NCBI GenBank assembly: GCA_017405645.1
Contig: JAFQZZ010000003.1
Span: 1-64,000 of the forward strand
From: Bacillota bacterium
Lineage (GTDB): Bacteria; Bacillota; Clostridia; Peptostreptococcales; Anaerovoracaceae
DNA length: 64,000 nt
Direction of reading: 5' to 3'
This document shows positions 35,292 to 44,155 of the stretch, piece after piece; positions within the stretch are counted from its first letter, which is position 1, and every line of letters begins with the position of its first letter. A program made the position numbers and the translations under genes. The notes under the pieces were generated by a model. The model did no database searches. It had not been told where the DNA came from and saw only the letters and a list, made by a program, of their open reading frames with translations.

Positions 35292-35663
35292 TTATTCCTT
35301 GCCTTTCAGTTTTTTCAGGTAGGCTTCGATCTCGCGGATGTCTTCTTTCGAAGTCTTGCCGATCGGACAGAAGGCTTCCAGAAAATCTCCGATGGAATTG
35401 CCGTACAGTTTTTTCAATCGTTTCTCTGTTTCGTAAGCGAGATAGTTTTTTTTGGAAATCAACACGTGGTACACATAGTCCTTCCGGTCATGCTCGATCC
35501 GAAGAAATCCCAGCTGAACCAGTTTGGCCAGGAAGGTGTTCAGCGTAGGCGTCTTCCATTCCTTGTCCGTCAGCAGGCTCTGGATCTCGCTGCGTTTGAC
35601 CGGTCGGTCTGCCTCCCAGATCGTTCCCATTACTCTCGCCTGAGTTTCAGTCAGTAAGTTCAT
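35292..35663 (-). CDS. BlaI/MecI/CopY-family transcriptional repressor
   Basis: 123 residues with the penicillinase-repressor winged helix: ETQARVMGTIWEADRPVKRSEIQSLL, then WKTPTLNTFLAKLVQLGFLRIEHDRKDYVY. The dimerisation half follows. Family members repress beta-lactamase, mecA or copper-export genes and are usually released by a BlaR/MecR protease. No such sensor and no obvious target gene lie next to it, so its signal and regulon are unknown. GGAGGTA precedes the ATG by about 5 nt. I do not see the TACAnnTGTA core operator nearby. Confidence 0.9.
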   Translation of the reverse strand: MNLLTETQARVMGTIWEADRPVKRSEIQSLLTDKEWKTPTLNTFLAKLVQLGFLRIEHDRKDYVYHVLISKKNYLAYETEKRLKKLYGNSIGDFLEAFCPIGKTSKEDIREIEAYLKKLKGKE

Positions 35664-35698
35664 AATGGTACCTCCAAAGATTTCCGAGAGTTAGTTAA

Positions 35699-35727
35699 AG
35701 TATAAGGTAGCATAACATATTTGTCAA
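35699..35727 (-). promoter_or_regulatory. Promoter of the BlaI-type repressor gene
   Basis: On the minus strand TTGACA (35722-35727), 17-nt spacer, TATACT (35699-35704), about 35 nt before the start codon. Confidence 0.85.
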
Positions 35728-35804
35728 TAAAAGATAAACGGCGGCAGTAAATGAAAAAACTGCGGTCTTTTTTGTTTTTAGGAAAAGACCTTCGGAGTGA
35801 TTTG

Positions 35805-35836
35805 TGATAGAATAGTAGGGACGGCGGAGCCGCCGT
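35805..35836 (+). promoter_or_regulatory. -10 region and leader hairpin before the PLC-like gene
   Basis: An extended -10 (TG-A-TAGAAT, ending 35813) is followed by a perfect hairpin ACGGCGG-AG-CCGCCGT at 35820-35835. No good -35 was found. The hairpin sits at the 5' end of the transcript and may stabilise it. Confidence 0.4.
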
Positions 35837-35865
35837 TTCAGAAAAGGAGACTGAAGGCTAGAAGA

Positions 35866-36714
35866 ATGTGGAAGTTTATTCTGATTGCTGTCCTGGCCGG
35901 GATAGCGGTTTTCATTTTTTTATACATCCGGAAAGGGTCGGAAGGAAAGCACCGGGAGCCCACAGCATTTGAGAATCATGTGGACAGGCGGGTCAGCCGG
36001 GTGCCGGACGAGGACTTTCCGGCGCTGGTCCGGTACGTTGCCGCCAACCGGAAAAACGTTCATATCAAGATCACCGGCCGGGCCGTGAAGCTCTTCACGG
36101 ATTTCACCCACGAACATAAAAAATACCCGGGTCATCGCTTTTCCCTCAGCGAGAAGGTCTATCTTCTCTGGGGCAGCGTGAAGCCGGATTTCAATGAAAC
36201 GGATATGGGGACGTACGTGGGGCATTACTGCTCGCCTTTGCTGAAGAGCAAGGACGGGAGGACCACCAACACGGCCTATACGAATTTCGAGTCCCACTAC
36301 GTCAATGCGGTCTACGCCTTTTCCGCGAAAAACCGCCGCAAGGCCATGGTGGAACTGGGCATGGCAATGCACTATATGGAAGACCTGAATTCACCGCCCC
36401 ATGCGGCCCTGATTACCGGGGAACCCCATCACAGTTACGAGTCCTGGGTCCGCCAGAACTGGCAGCCGGAATACCTGCTGGACAAGGTCCGGGAGCAGGA
36501 CATCCGGTATATGATCGATTCCGGCCTTCGGAGCATCTGTGTGTATTTTTCCTCCCTGGCGGCCAACAGCGCGGAAGACTGCATGCGCTTTCATTCCGTA
36601 GAAAAAACGGCAGAGTGCCTGCACCGCTGCCAGTGGGCCGCGGCGGGACTGCTCTGCCGGTTCATGCTGGATTCGGGATATCACATGTCCAGGACCACTT
36701 CCACGGGACAGTGA
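35866..36714 (+). CDS. Zinc-dependent phospholipase C-like membrane-anchored protein
   Basis: 282 residues. One N-terminal membrane helix (about 2-22, [20 protein letters not shown]) is followed by an external domain. The motif [27 protein letters not shown] resembles the histidine-rich metal site of the zinc-dependent phospholipase C / S1-P1 nuclease fold, and earlier histidines ([19 protein letters not shown]) could supply further ligands. The substrate is unknown. ATG 35866 directly precedes the membrane helix; the ribosome site is weak. Its 3' end runs 34 nt into the convergent exoA gene. Confidence 0.65.
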   Translation: MWKFILIAVLAGIAVFIFLYIRKGSEGKHREPTAFENHVDRRVSRVPDEDFPALVRYVAANRKNVHIKITGRAVKLFTDFTHEHKKYPGHRFSLSEKVYLLWGSVKPDFNETDMGTYVGHYCSPLLKSKDGRTTNTAYTNFESHYVNAVYAFSAKNRRKAMVELGMAMHYMEDLNSPPHAALITGEPHHSYESWVRQNWQPEYLLDKVREQDIRYMIDSGLRSICVYFSSLAANSAEDCMRFHSVEKTAECLHRCQWAAAGLLCRFMLDSGYHMSRTTSTGQ

Positions 36715-37439
36715 TCGGAGCCGAAGATTTCGGTATGGATGGCGGCGGAAGCCAGCGCTTCCCGCAGCCGGTCGGAGACGCAGAAATAGTCGATGCGCCA
36801 TCCGGCGTTCTTTTCCCGGGCCCGGAAGCGGTAAGACCACCAGGAATAGATCCCTTCCGCGTCGGGGTAGAAGTACCGGAAACTGTCGGTAAAACCGGAT
36901 TCCAGGAGCTCCGTGAATTTCCCCCGTTCCTCGTCCGTGAACCCGGCGTTGCGCCGGTTGGTCTTCGGATTCTTCAGGTCGATCTCCTGATGGGCCACGT
37001 TCAGATCCCCGCAGAAGACCACGGGTTTCTTTTCATCGAGGCTTTTCAGGTAAGCCCGGAAGGCGTCCTCCCATTCCATCCGGTAATCCAGACGGGCCAG
37101 CTCGTTCTGGGAATTGGGGGTATAGCAGGTCACCAGATAGAAGTTTTCATATTCCAGCGTAATGACCCGGCCTTCATGGTCGTGTTCTTCCACCCCGATG
37201 CCGTAGAAGGCATTCAGGGGTTCTTTTTTTGCAAAAATGGCGGTGCCGGAGTAGCCTTTCTTTTCCGCGTAGTTCCAGTACTGATGATAGCCCGGCAGGT
37301 TCAGGTCGATCTGCCCCTCCTGCAGCTTGGTTTCCTGCAGGCAGAAGAAGTCGGCATCGGTGTCGGCGAAAAAGCCCAGGAAGCCTTTGGTGACGCAGGC
37401 CCTCAGGCCGTTAACGTTCCAGGAAATGAATTTAAGCAT
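36681..37439 (-). CDS. exoA: Exodeoxyribonuclease III / AP endonuclease
   Basis: 252 residues, complete. Family motifs in order: [58 protein letters not shown], and the C-terminal GSDHCPVEV with the catalytic His. It repairs abasic sites and trims 3' ends. AAAGGAGAAA precedes ATG. It lies 13 nt after the DUF445 gene on the same strand and overlaps the convergent PLC-like gene by 34 nt. Confidence 0.95.
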   Translation of the reverse strand: MLKFISWNVNGLRACVTKGFLGFFADTDADFFCLQETKLQEGQIDLNLPGYHQYWNYAEKKGYSGTAIFAKKEPLNAFYGIGVEEHDHEGRVITLEYENFYLVTCYTPNSQNELARLDYRMEWEDAFRAYLKSLDEKKPVVFCGDLNVAHQEIDLKNPKTNRRNAGFTDEERGKFTELLESGFTDSFRYFYPDAEGIYSWWSYRFRAREKNAGWRIDYFCVSDRLREALASAAIHTEIFGSDHCPVEVVLDM

Positions 37440-37452
37440 GGGTTTCTCCTTT

Positions 37453-39705
37453 CTATCTGTCCCGGATCTTGTCGATCAGCAGGAAGACAAACGCCAGGTA
37501 GGTGTTCAGGCCGAAGACGGCGCCGATACACCCCAGGGCATAGAGTTTCCGGAAGACCGGATTGGCAAAGGACCGGACGATCCCCTCGATTTCCGCCGGC
37601 CCCAGGGAGGAGACTTTCTCCTTGGTGATTTCGGCAAAGTGGATGTCCTCCAGCAGGGAGGGCACTTCGCTCAGGACGGTGTCGAAGGCGGCGGTGGCGG
37701 TCCGGTGGGCGGAGACGTTCAGGAAGTTCTCGCCGATCACCAGCCCGGCGTTGTCCGCCAGCACCCGGATGCAGCCGTGCAGGGCGTTCCGGAAACTGTG
37801 GAAGGCCGCGTCGTTCCGGACGATGGCCGTCAGGGTCCGCTCCACGGAATGCTTCAACAGGGGCACCGAGACGTAATCCTCCAGGGTGGTATCGCTCAGG
37901 CGGGTCAAGTAGAAGGTCTCCAGCAGGTCCCACACGTTTTCCGTGATCTTCGGGCTGTCCTTGATCAGTCCCGCCGCCGTGCAGATCATGTACCGCTGGT
38001 CCTCTTCCGAATCCACCGGGACCAGCCCCGGTTCCGTCAGCTTGTCCAGCATGTTGTAATACATATTCCGGGCCTTCAGAGCGGTATCCGGTTTGTTCAG
38101 GTCGACAAAAGAGCCCAAAGGCCGCCCGATGGCGTAGTCGACGATCCGGGCCGACAGTTTTTCGGCGTTTTCCGCCATGGCATTGAAAGCCAGGGCCGAG
38201 AGCTTGGAGGCGATCTTGCTCCGGTTGCTCTCGCTCTGGAAATATTCGTGAACGTAGGACAGGGTGCCCTTGCGGATCACATCGGTGAAGAGGCCCCGGT
38301 TTTCCCGGAACATCTTCGTGATGTTGTCTTCCGTCAGGAGCTCGCTGCCGATGTAATCCCCCAGCTTGTTGGCGAACCGCTGCTGGTTCTGGAGGATCAG
38401 GCCCTGGGAGAATACCTTCAGGTGCCTGCTCTTCGCCAGGGTCTTGATGGGTTTATAGGGCCGGAAGAACATCCGGATGGCGATCACGTTGGTAATTACG
38501 CCGATGAAGGCCATCAGGGCCATCAGGAACAGCAGCATCAGGGGATCCTGCGGGAATCCGGCCGGATGGAAGGCGCCCAGGGTCAGGAACAGCGCCGGGA
38601 TGCTGATGATGAAGCCCAGCACCGCCCCGAAATAGGAGAGGTACTTCAACTCGCCCCGCAGCAGCATTTCCGCCACATCGCAGAGCTGTTCGGGATCCAG
38701 CCGTCCCAGGGCCATGCTGACGGTGTTTTTGATCTTGCCGTTCAGCAGCTTGTGGATGTTCCGGGTCACGTAGTCGTACAGCACGTCGGAGGCGCTCTTT
38801 CTCACCCGCCGGCTCTTTCCGATGCCGGTGATCAGGGATTCCAGGTTCTCCTGGAACAGGCCTTCCGAGTGGAGGTCGTACTGGGCCTTCAGCCCTTCCT
38901 GCAGGGCTTCCGAAAGCCGGTGCAGCTGTTCGTCCGACAGGTAATCCGCTACGGACTTTTCCCGGATCCGGCCGGCGACGTTGTCCGAAATGGTATCCTG
39001 TACCTGGGGATCGATCTGTTCCGGCAGGGTGAAGGCGGAGAAATCCGGCAGTTCTTCTTCCCTGGTGCGGAAGAGGCGGGAGGAAAAACGGCGGAGAAGC
39101 TTCCGGCCGTCGGAATGGAACATGGCGGAGACCGCCATTTCCCGCAGGACCCGCCGGGACTTGTCGTGGATCGAGTAACTATTTTTGTAGGCGTCCTTCA
39201 GCGCGCCGTAAAAGTTTTCCGTGGCGAAGCGGACCTGGCTTTCCGTCATGTAGTCCGACATCCGGACCTCCGACAGGACGTGCCGGAGCAGTTCATCCGT
39301 GTGGTCCTTCAGCATCTGTTCGGCGTACCGGCGGAATCCCTTCTCCGTTTCCCGGAAGTCCGTCATTTCCGACAGGCGGATCTGGCGGAAATTCTCCGGC
39401 AGGTCCTCTGTCAGGAAACGGTCCACGATCTCCTCCACGTGGCGCCGCATCCGGTCGTTGACCAGTTCCTTCTTCAGCACGTCGTTGGTCAGGATACGGG
39501 TCTCCACGCAGTCGCTGAGGCTTTCGATGAAGGCCTGCTGCTTTTCCTCCGTGCTGAGGATGCTGACGTCGAAGAGCTGATGGCCGAAGAGCTTCACGGG
39601 CTTGAAGAGCCACCGCACCGCATATTTATTGGTGATGTAGCCGGCCACGGTGCCGGAAAAGACCAGGGTCACCGCCGCCAGTATCGTTAAAAGCAATGCA
39701 TTCAT
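37453..39705 (-). CDS. DUF445-family large membrane protein
   Basis: 750 residues. The N-terminal helix and motif [26 protein letters not shown] mark the DUF445 (YheB/YjiN) family. Long charged helical stretches follow, a central pair of membrane helices lies near [22 protein letters not shown] and [28 protein letters not shown], and a final helix is at the C-terminus. The second [13 protein letters not shown] block repeats the N-terminal pattern, so the protein is an internal duplication of the DUF445 unit. Function unknown; membrane-associated. It begins 1 nt from the preceding small gene and is cotranscribed with exoA. Confidence 0.85.
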   Translation of the reverse strand: MNALLLTILAAVTLVFSGTVAGYITNKYAVRWLFKPVKLFGHQLFDVSILSTEEKQQAFIESLSDCVETRILTNDVLKKELVNDRMRRHVEEIVDRFLTEDLPENFRQIRLSEMTDFRETEKGFRRYAEQMLKDHTDELLRHVLSEVRMSDYMTESQVRFATENFYGALKDAYKNSYSIHDKSRRVLREMAVSAMFHSDGRKLLRRFSSRLFRTREEELPDFSAFTLPEQIDPQVQDTISDNVAGRIREKSVADYLSDEQLHRLSEALQEGLKAQYDLHSEGLFQENLESLITGIGKSRRVRKSASDVLYDYVTRNIHKLLNGKIKNTVSMALGRLDPEQLCDVAEMLLRGELKYLSYFGAVLGFIISIPALFLTLGAFHPAGFPQDPLMLLFLMALMAFIGVITNVIAIRMFFRPYKPIKTLAKSRHLKVFSQGLILQNQQRFANKLGDYIGSELLTEDNITKMFRENRGLFTDVIRKGTLSYVHEYFQSESNRSKIASKLSALAFNAMAENAEKLSARIVDYAIGRPLGSFVDLNKPDTALKARNMYYNMLDKLTEPGLVPVDSEEDQRYMICTAAGLIKDSPKITENVWDLLETFYLTRLSDTTLEDYVSVPLLKHSVERTLTAIVRNDAAFHSFRNALHGCIRVLADNAGLVIGENFLNVSAHRTATAAFDTVLSEVPSLLEDIHFAEITKEKVSSLGPAEIEGIVRSFANPVFRKLYALGCIGAVFGLNTYLAFVFLLIDKIRDR

Positions 39706-39706
39706 G

Positions 39707-39955
39707 TTATTCTTCTACTTTAAAAGAGAATTCCCCGTCCGCCAGGGAATCGTCCTGTTCCCAGCGGATCGCGTACTGTCTGTACTTTTCTTCAAAATAG
39801 GGCCGGGTCTCCATCAGCGCGGGAAAACCCTTTCCGTTGGCGGCGACCGTCACCTTGTGTTCCTGAAAGAGCAGGCACACCGGCCGGCTTTTCATGAAGT
39901 CCCGGATCTGCTCCTCGATGGCTTCCCGGGCGGTCTGTATGAGACGTTCATCCAT
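39707..39955 (-). CDS. Small hypothetical protein
   Basis: 82 residues, no family recognised. Mixed charged helix at the start (MDERLIQTAREAIEEQIRDF) and a beta-rich second half. I prefer the start at 39955, which has AAAGGAG 10 nt upstream; the longer frame to 39982 has no ribosome site. It is first in the operon with the DUF445 protein and exoA and ends 1 nt before the DUF445 start. Confidence 0.65.
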   Translation of the reverse strand: MDERLIQTAREAIEEQIRDFMKSRPVCLLFQEHKVTVAANGKGFPALMETRPYFEEKYRQYAIRWEQDDSLADGEFSFKVEE

Positions 39956-40044
39956 GGATCTCAGACTCCTTTCATCGTACACTTCAGTTTATGACAAAAG
40001 AACGGAAAAGTCAATTGATATCCCCCGGGATCGGAAATGCCCGT

Positions 40045-40073
40045 TTGGCAGGAGGCGGGCGGTGTGATACAAT
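40045..40073 (+). promoter_or_regulatory. Promoter of the dehydratase-MFS operon
   Basis: TTGGCA (40045-40050), 17-nt spacer, TACAAT (40068-40073), about 45 nt before the start. Confidence 0.75.
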
Positions 40074-40118
40074 AAGAAAAAGGTACAATCCCATTATGAG
40101 AGTGAAACGGAGGAAATC

Positions 40119-41318
40119 ATGAAAATCACGAGTGTAGACATTATCAAATTATTCAAGGAGCCCAGCGAACAGTGCGAGATCGCGGTGGCGGGCCCCTGGC
40201 ATCCCATCATCGTCCGGGTGAACACGGACGAGGGGATCAGCGGTTACGGTGAGATCGGCCTGGCCTACGGCATCGGCCAGAAGGCCGGCTTCGGCATCGG
40301 GGCGGACTTCGCCTCCTGCGTCATCGGCATGGATCCGCTGGACAACGAGGCCGTCTGGAACAAGCTCCATCGCCAGACTTTCTGGGGGATGGGCAACGGC
40401 GGCGTGATCATGGCCGGCATCTCCGGCATCGACATCGCCCTGTGGGACATCAAGGGCAAGTATTACAATGCGCCGGTGCATAAGCTCCTGGGAGGAAAGA
40501 CCAACAGCCGGCTCAGGACCTACGCCAGCCAGCTGCAGTTCGACTGGGGACTGGTGGCCCGGAACCTGACGGACCCGGCGGACTATGCGGAAGCCACCCG
40601 GAAGGCCGTGGCGGACGGATTTGACTGCGTGAAGGTGGATCCCATCGCCTATGACGAGAACGGCGTGTGGTACGGCAGAAGCAACCGGGGGATCCTGATG
40701 CAGGACCAGATCCGGATGGCGGTGGACCGGGTAGCGGCCATGCGGGAAGCCGGCGGCCCGGACCTGGACATCATTATCGAGCTCCACGCCCTGACGGACG
40801 CCAACACGGCGATACAGCTGGGGAAGGAAATGGAGCAGTTCAACTGCTTCTATTATGAAGAACCCACTTCGCCGATGAATCCCGAACTCTTCAAGGAGAT
40901 CGCGGCGAAGGTGAACATCCCCATGGCTACCGGGGAAAGAGTGTACAGCCGCTGGGGATACCGGCCTTTCCTGGAAGCGAGGTCCATCCAGATCATCCAG
41001 CCGGACCTGTGCAACACCGGCGGCATCACGGAAGGAAAGAAGATCTGCGACATGGCCCACGTATACGATATCGGCGTCCAGGGCCACTGCTGCGGTTCCC
41101 CGATCTCCACAGCGGCTACCCTGCAGCTGGAAGCGGTGATCCCGAACTTCGTGATCCACGAGCTTCATTCCAGCGCATTGCTGCCGGAGAACATCGCCAC
41201 CTGCAAGTATGACTACAAGCCGGTGAACGGGTACTACGAGGTGCCGGACCGGCCGGGCATCGGGCAGGAACTGACGGAAGAAGCCATCGCCAACAGCGAT
41301 ATCGAGACCATTAAATAA
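40119..41318 (+). CDS. Mandelate racemase/muconate-lactonizing family enzyme, probable sugar-acid dehydratase
   Basis: 399 residues, enolase superfamily. The N-terminal capping domain (about 1-125) ends with GISGIDIALWDIKGK. The barrel follows with metal ligands in IIELHALTD, FYYEEPTSP and ATGERVY, and a C-terminal general base candidate in GHCCGSPIS. This layout fits the mandelate-racemase/galactonate-dehydratase group. The exact sugar acid is unknown. GGAGG is about 6 nt upstream of the ATG. An MFS transporter gene begins 1 nt after the stop, so uptake and dehydration of one substrate is a reasonable guess. Confidence 0.85.
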   Translation: MKITSVDIIKLFKEPSEQCEIAVAGPWHPIIVRVNTDEGISGYGEIGLAYGIGQKAGFGIGADFASCVIGMDPLDNEAVWNKLHRQTFWGMGNGGVIMAGISGIDIALWDIKGKYYNAPVHKLLGGKTNSRLRTYASQLQFDWGLVARNLTDPADYAEATRKAVADGFDCVKVDPIAYDENGVWYGRSNRGILMQDQIRMAVDRVAAMREAGGPDLDIIIELHALTDANTAIQLGKEMEQFNCFYYEEPTSPMNPELFKEIAAKVNIPMATGERVYSRWGYRPFLEARSIQIIQPDLCNTGGITEGKKICDMAHVYDIGVQGHCCGSPISTAATLQLEAVIPNFVIHELHSSALLPENIATCKYDYKPVNGYYEVPDRPGIGQELTEEAIANSDIETIK

Positions 41319-41319
41319 G

Positions 41320-42447
41320 ATGCAAATGAATTCTTTGGGCCGGCGCACGGTGGAGGTGTCGGCAACCGTCCACTTTCTGGTGGACCTCTGCTGTATATTT
41401 CTGATCGTCGCTTTCCTGATCCCCCTGTGCGGGAACCGGATGGACTGGGTCTGGGTCGTCATGCTGTATAATATGTTTGCGTTCGCCTTCCAACTGCCCA
41501 TCGGCGCCCTGGGGGACCGGGCCGGCGTTTCCTGGAAACTGGCGGCGGCGGGCTGCCTGATCATTGCGGGAGCCTATGGGATCGCCTGGGCCGGCGCTGC
41601 GGCGGCGCCGGGACTTCTGCTGCCGGCCCTGATCGCCGTGATCGCCGGGATTGGGAATTCCTGCTTTCATGTGGGCTGCGGCATAGCCGTGCTGGCGGAA
41701 AGCAAGGGACGGGCGGCGATGCCGGGGATCTATGTCTCCACCGGGGCCTTCGGGGTCTACCTGGCGCCGATGCTGGCTTCCCGCTTTGCGCTTTCCGCTT
41801 TCGGAGCGGCTGTCGGCATTCTGGTGATGCTGGGCTGCGCCTTTTGGCTTGCCCGGTCGGGGAGGACCCTTCAGGGCGGCAAAGAAACCATGATAAAAGA
41901 AAGGCAGGAACCACCGCTTCAACCCGCAGGGCCCTCGGCGGCGCTGCTGCTGGTGGCGGCCTCCGGTCTGCTGATCACGGTGCTGCTGCGGTCCTACGCC
42001 GGGACCATCATGGCCTTTTCCTGGCGGGCGGTCCCGCTTCTGGGACTGCTGTTCACCCTGGGCGTGGTCTTCGGAAAGATGCTGGGAGGTGTCGTGGGCG
42101 ACCGGGTCGGATGGATGAAGACGGCTGTCGTCAGCCTTTTGGCGGCGGCGGTGCTGTTTGCCGCGGCCGGGAAGCACCCGGCGGCGGGGATCGCGGCGGT
42201 CTTCCTGTTCAACATGACCATGCCCATCACTCTGACCGCTCTGGCGGACCAGATGAGAGACCGGCTGGGGACAGCCTTCGGGATGACCACCCTGATGCTG
42301 TTCCTTGGAACGCTGCCGTCGCTGTTCGCTTCGGTTGGGATCGGTGAAAAAGCCGGTCCGGCGGCACTGCCGGCGGTGGTGCTTCTGTCCGCGGCGGGGA
42401 TCGCCGTCGGGCTCTGGGCCTGCCGGAGAAGGGGGGCGGAGGAATGA
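41320..42447 (+). CDS. Major facilitator superfamily transporter
   Basis: 375 residues with about 11-12 hydrophobic segments. The loop between helices 2 and 3 reads QLPIGALGDRAGV, a form of the MFS G-x-x-x-D-R motif, and its mirror copy is MLGGVVGDRVGW. No specific subfamily recognised. Translation may begin at ATG 41320 or 41326. It overlaps the next gene by 4 nt (ATGA). Position after the enolase-superfamily gene suggests a related substrate. Confidence 0.85.
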   Translation: MQMNSLGRRTVEVSATVHFLVDLCCIFLIVAFLIPLCGNRMDWVWVVMLYNMFAFAFQLPIGALGDRAGVSWKLAAAGCLIIAGAYGIAWAGAAAAPGLLLPALIAVIAGIGNSCFHVGCGIAVLAESKGRAAMPGIYVSTGAFGVYLAPMLASRFALSAFGAAVGILVMLGCAFWLARSGRTLQGGKETMIKERQEPPLQPAGPSAALLLVAASGLLITVLLRSYAGTIMAFSWRAVPLLGLLFTLGVVFGKMLGGVVGDRVGWMKTAVVSLLAAAVLFAAAGKHPAAGIAAVFLFNMTMPITLTALADQMRDRLGTAFGMTTLMLFLGTLPSLFASVGIGEKAGPAALPAVVLLSAAGIAVGLWACRRRGAEE

Positions 42448-42848
42448 ACCTTATTCGGGTTTTCATCCTGTCCTTTCTGGTGACGGCGGCCGCGGAGTGC
42501 GCGCTGGCTTATCTGCTGGGGCTCAGGAGCCGGAGAGACCAGTCCCTGGTCCTTCTGGTGAATCTGCTGACGAACCCGGCGGTGGTTTATCTGAGCCTGC
42601 TGTCCGCGTGGTTTCTGGCGCCGGAAGGCAGACGCATGGCGCTGGCGCTGCTGGAGGCGGCGGCGGTGCTGATCGAAGCGTTTGTTTATGCGCGCAAACT
42701 GGACTGGGAGCAGCTGCCTCCCGGCACGGCTGCGGGCCTGCTGGCCCGGAGGAGGACGGCGCCTGCGGCGCTGCTGTTGTCTGTCCTCCTGAATGCCTTT
42801 TCCTACGGCATGGGGGAACTGATGGAGATACTGATCCGGCAGATGTGA
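42444..42848 (+). CDS. Small membrane protein of unknown function
   Basis: 134 residues, four predicted membrane segments (around 5-27, 36-62, 67-84 and 108-128). No family recognised. It overlaps the MFS gene by 4 nt, and the SH3b gene follows, so it belongs to the same transcript. The segment NLLTNPAVVY is reminiscent of small integral proteins found beside transport genes, but I cannot assign a role. Confidence 0.7.
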   Translation: MNLIRVFILSFLVTAAAECALAYLLGLRSRRDQSLVLLVNLLTNPAVVYLSLLSAWFLAPEGRRMALALLEAAAVLIEAFVYARKLDWEQLPPGTAAGLLARRRTAPAALLLSVLLNAFSYGMGELMEILIRQM

Positions 42849-42888
42849 GCCGGAAGCTATAAAAACAATTATGAATGGAGGTACGATC

Positions 42889-43773
42889 ATGGGAACGTTG
42901 TTAAAGAAAAAAGGATTATCCGTCCTGACGCTGGGAATCCTGCTGGCGGCGCTGCTGACGGTAATGATGCCGGTGCAGGTCTACGGCGATGCGGCGGTGG
43001 AGGACTACTGGAACACGGCTTACAGCGTGGACTATGACGTGACCGTGGATGCGCCGGACGGAGGAGTGAATTTCCGGTGGGGACCGGGAACAAAATACGA
43101 AAAGGTCCAGAGCGGCATGATCCCCAACGGCACGGTGCTGCACATCGAGACGGTGGCGAAAGCGGATAACGGCAAGGAATGGGGCTGCGCCAAGTATGGC
43201 GATAATTACGGCTGGGTCTACCTGGGACAGACCAAAAAGGTAAGCTCGTCCGCGCCGGCAAGCAGCAGTTCCCAGACGACATCCACGCCGACGGCCGTGA
43301 ACTATAACGTGGAAGTCAAAGCCCCCGACGGTGGCGTGAACATCCGGTCAGGCCCCGGGACCTCCTATGATAAACTGCAGAGCAGCCTCATCCCCAACGG
43401 AACGGTGCTTCACATCACGGAGACCGCCAAGGCGGCCAACGGGAAGGACTGGGGCTTTACCGAGTACAACGGCCTGAAGGGATGGGTCTATCTCGGGCAG
43501 ACGGCGGTGACCACCGCGGCGGCGACGGCTCCGGCCCAGACGCAGCCGGCCCAGGCGGAACAGACACAGCCGGCGGCATCCGAACCGGCGGAAGAGCCTG
43601 TGGTGGAACCGGACGTGGATGAGACCCCGGATTCCGATGCGCTGGTGGAAGATGAACCGGAGCAGCCGGAGAAATCCGGCAATCCCATGACCCTGCTCAT
43701 GGCGGCCATGGCCCTGGTGATCCTGGCGCTGATCGTGACGGTGGTGCTCCTGCTGGCGAGAAGAAAGCGTTGA
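42889..43773 (+). CDS. Surface protein with two SH3b domains and C-terminal anchor helix
   Basis: 294 residues. Signal peptide (about 1-36, ending QVYGDA), then two SH3-like repeats of about 65 residues: VTVDAPDGGVNFRWGPGTKYEKVQSGMIP and VEVKAPDGGVNIRSGPGTSYDKLQSSLIP, each closing with GWVYLGQT. A linker rich in Ala, Gln, Thr and then Pro, Glu, Asp follows. The C-terminus is a membrane helix (LLMAAMALVILALIVTVVLLLA) with RRKR. Bacterial SH3b domains often bind peptidoglycan. GGAGGT lies 8 nt before ATG 42889, which decides against the earlier ATG at 42871. No catalytic domain is present, so an adhesive or structural envelope role is likely. Confidence 0.85.
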   Translation: MGTLLKKKGLSVLTLGILLAALLTVMMPVQVYGDAAVEDYWNTAYSVDYDVTVDAPDGGVNFRWGPGTKYEKVQSGMIPNGTVLHIETVAKADNGKEWGCAKYGDNYGWVYLGQTKKVSSSAPASSSSQTTSTPTAVNYNVEVKAPDGGVNIRSGPGTSYDKLQSSLIPNGTVLHITETAKAANGKDWGFTEYNGLKGWVYLGQTAVTTAAATAPAQTQPAQAEQTQPAASEPAEEPVVEPDVDETPDSDALVEDEPEQPEKSGNPMTLLMAAMALVILALIVTVVLLLARRKR

Positions 43774-43794
43774 GCAAAAGACTGATAAACAGTC

Positions 43795-43845
43795 CTTGCC
43801 TCCCCCTCCGGGGGAGGTGCCCCGAAGGGGCGGTGGGGGATGGGT
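43795..43845 (-). repeat. Dispersed palindromic repeat (copy D)
   Basis: Same family, minus-strand orientation: inner stem GCCCC-TTCG-GGGGC, outer CTCCCCC / GGGGGAG palindrome, GGCAAG end. Located after the SH3b gene, where it may also aid transcription end (TTTTT follows on the plus strand). Confidence 0.75.
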
Positions 43846-43871
43846 TTTTACAGTTTTCTTCAAACTGGTGA

Positions 43872-43900
43872 TTGCTTTTTGACATGAAGTCTGTTACAAT
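43872..43900 (+). promoter_or_regulatory. Promoter of tRNA-Arg
   Basis: TTGCTT (43872-43877), 17-nt spacer, TACAAT (43895-43900), 20 nt before the tRNA. A TTGACA at 43879 is too close to this -10 to be its partner. Confidence 0.6.
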
Positions 43901-43920
43901 ACCACTTGTACGCGAATCGT

Positions 43921-43997
<77 letters not shown>

Positions 43998-44010
43998 AAT
44001 GGTATCACGG

Positions 44011-44044
44011 AAAACCCCCGCAACAGTTCAATGCGGGGGTTTTT
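44011..44044 (+). terminator. Terminator of tRNA-Arg
   Basis: AAAACCCCCGCA pairs with TGCGGGGGTTTTT. Confidence 0.92.
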
Positions 44045-44076
44045 CATTATGCCATTGACCGTAAGATGTTCGAATA

Positions 44077-44105
44077 TAGACAGGGAAACAGCCCGATGAT
44101 ATAAT
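44077..44105 (+). promoter_or_regulatory. Promoter of the SLH surface-protein pair
   Basis: TAGACA (44077-44082), 17-nt spacer, TATAAT (44100-44105), 50 nt before the first SLH gene. Confidence 0.8.
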
Positions 44106-44155
44106 GGAAATGTATAAGAGAAGCGTTTTTGTTGCAATGGAAGGAGAGATTCACG

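Noticed and set aside
43879..43900. TTGACA at 43879 as -35 of tRNA-Arg
   Set aside because: Only 10 nt separate it from TACAAT. TTGCTT at 43872 has the correct 17-nt spacing.
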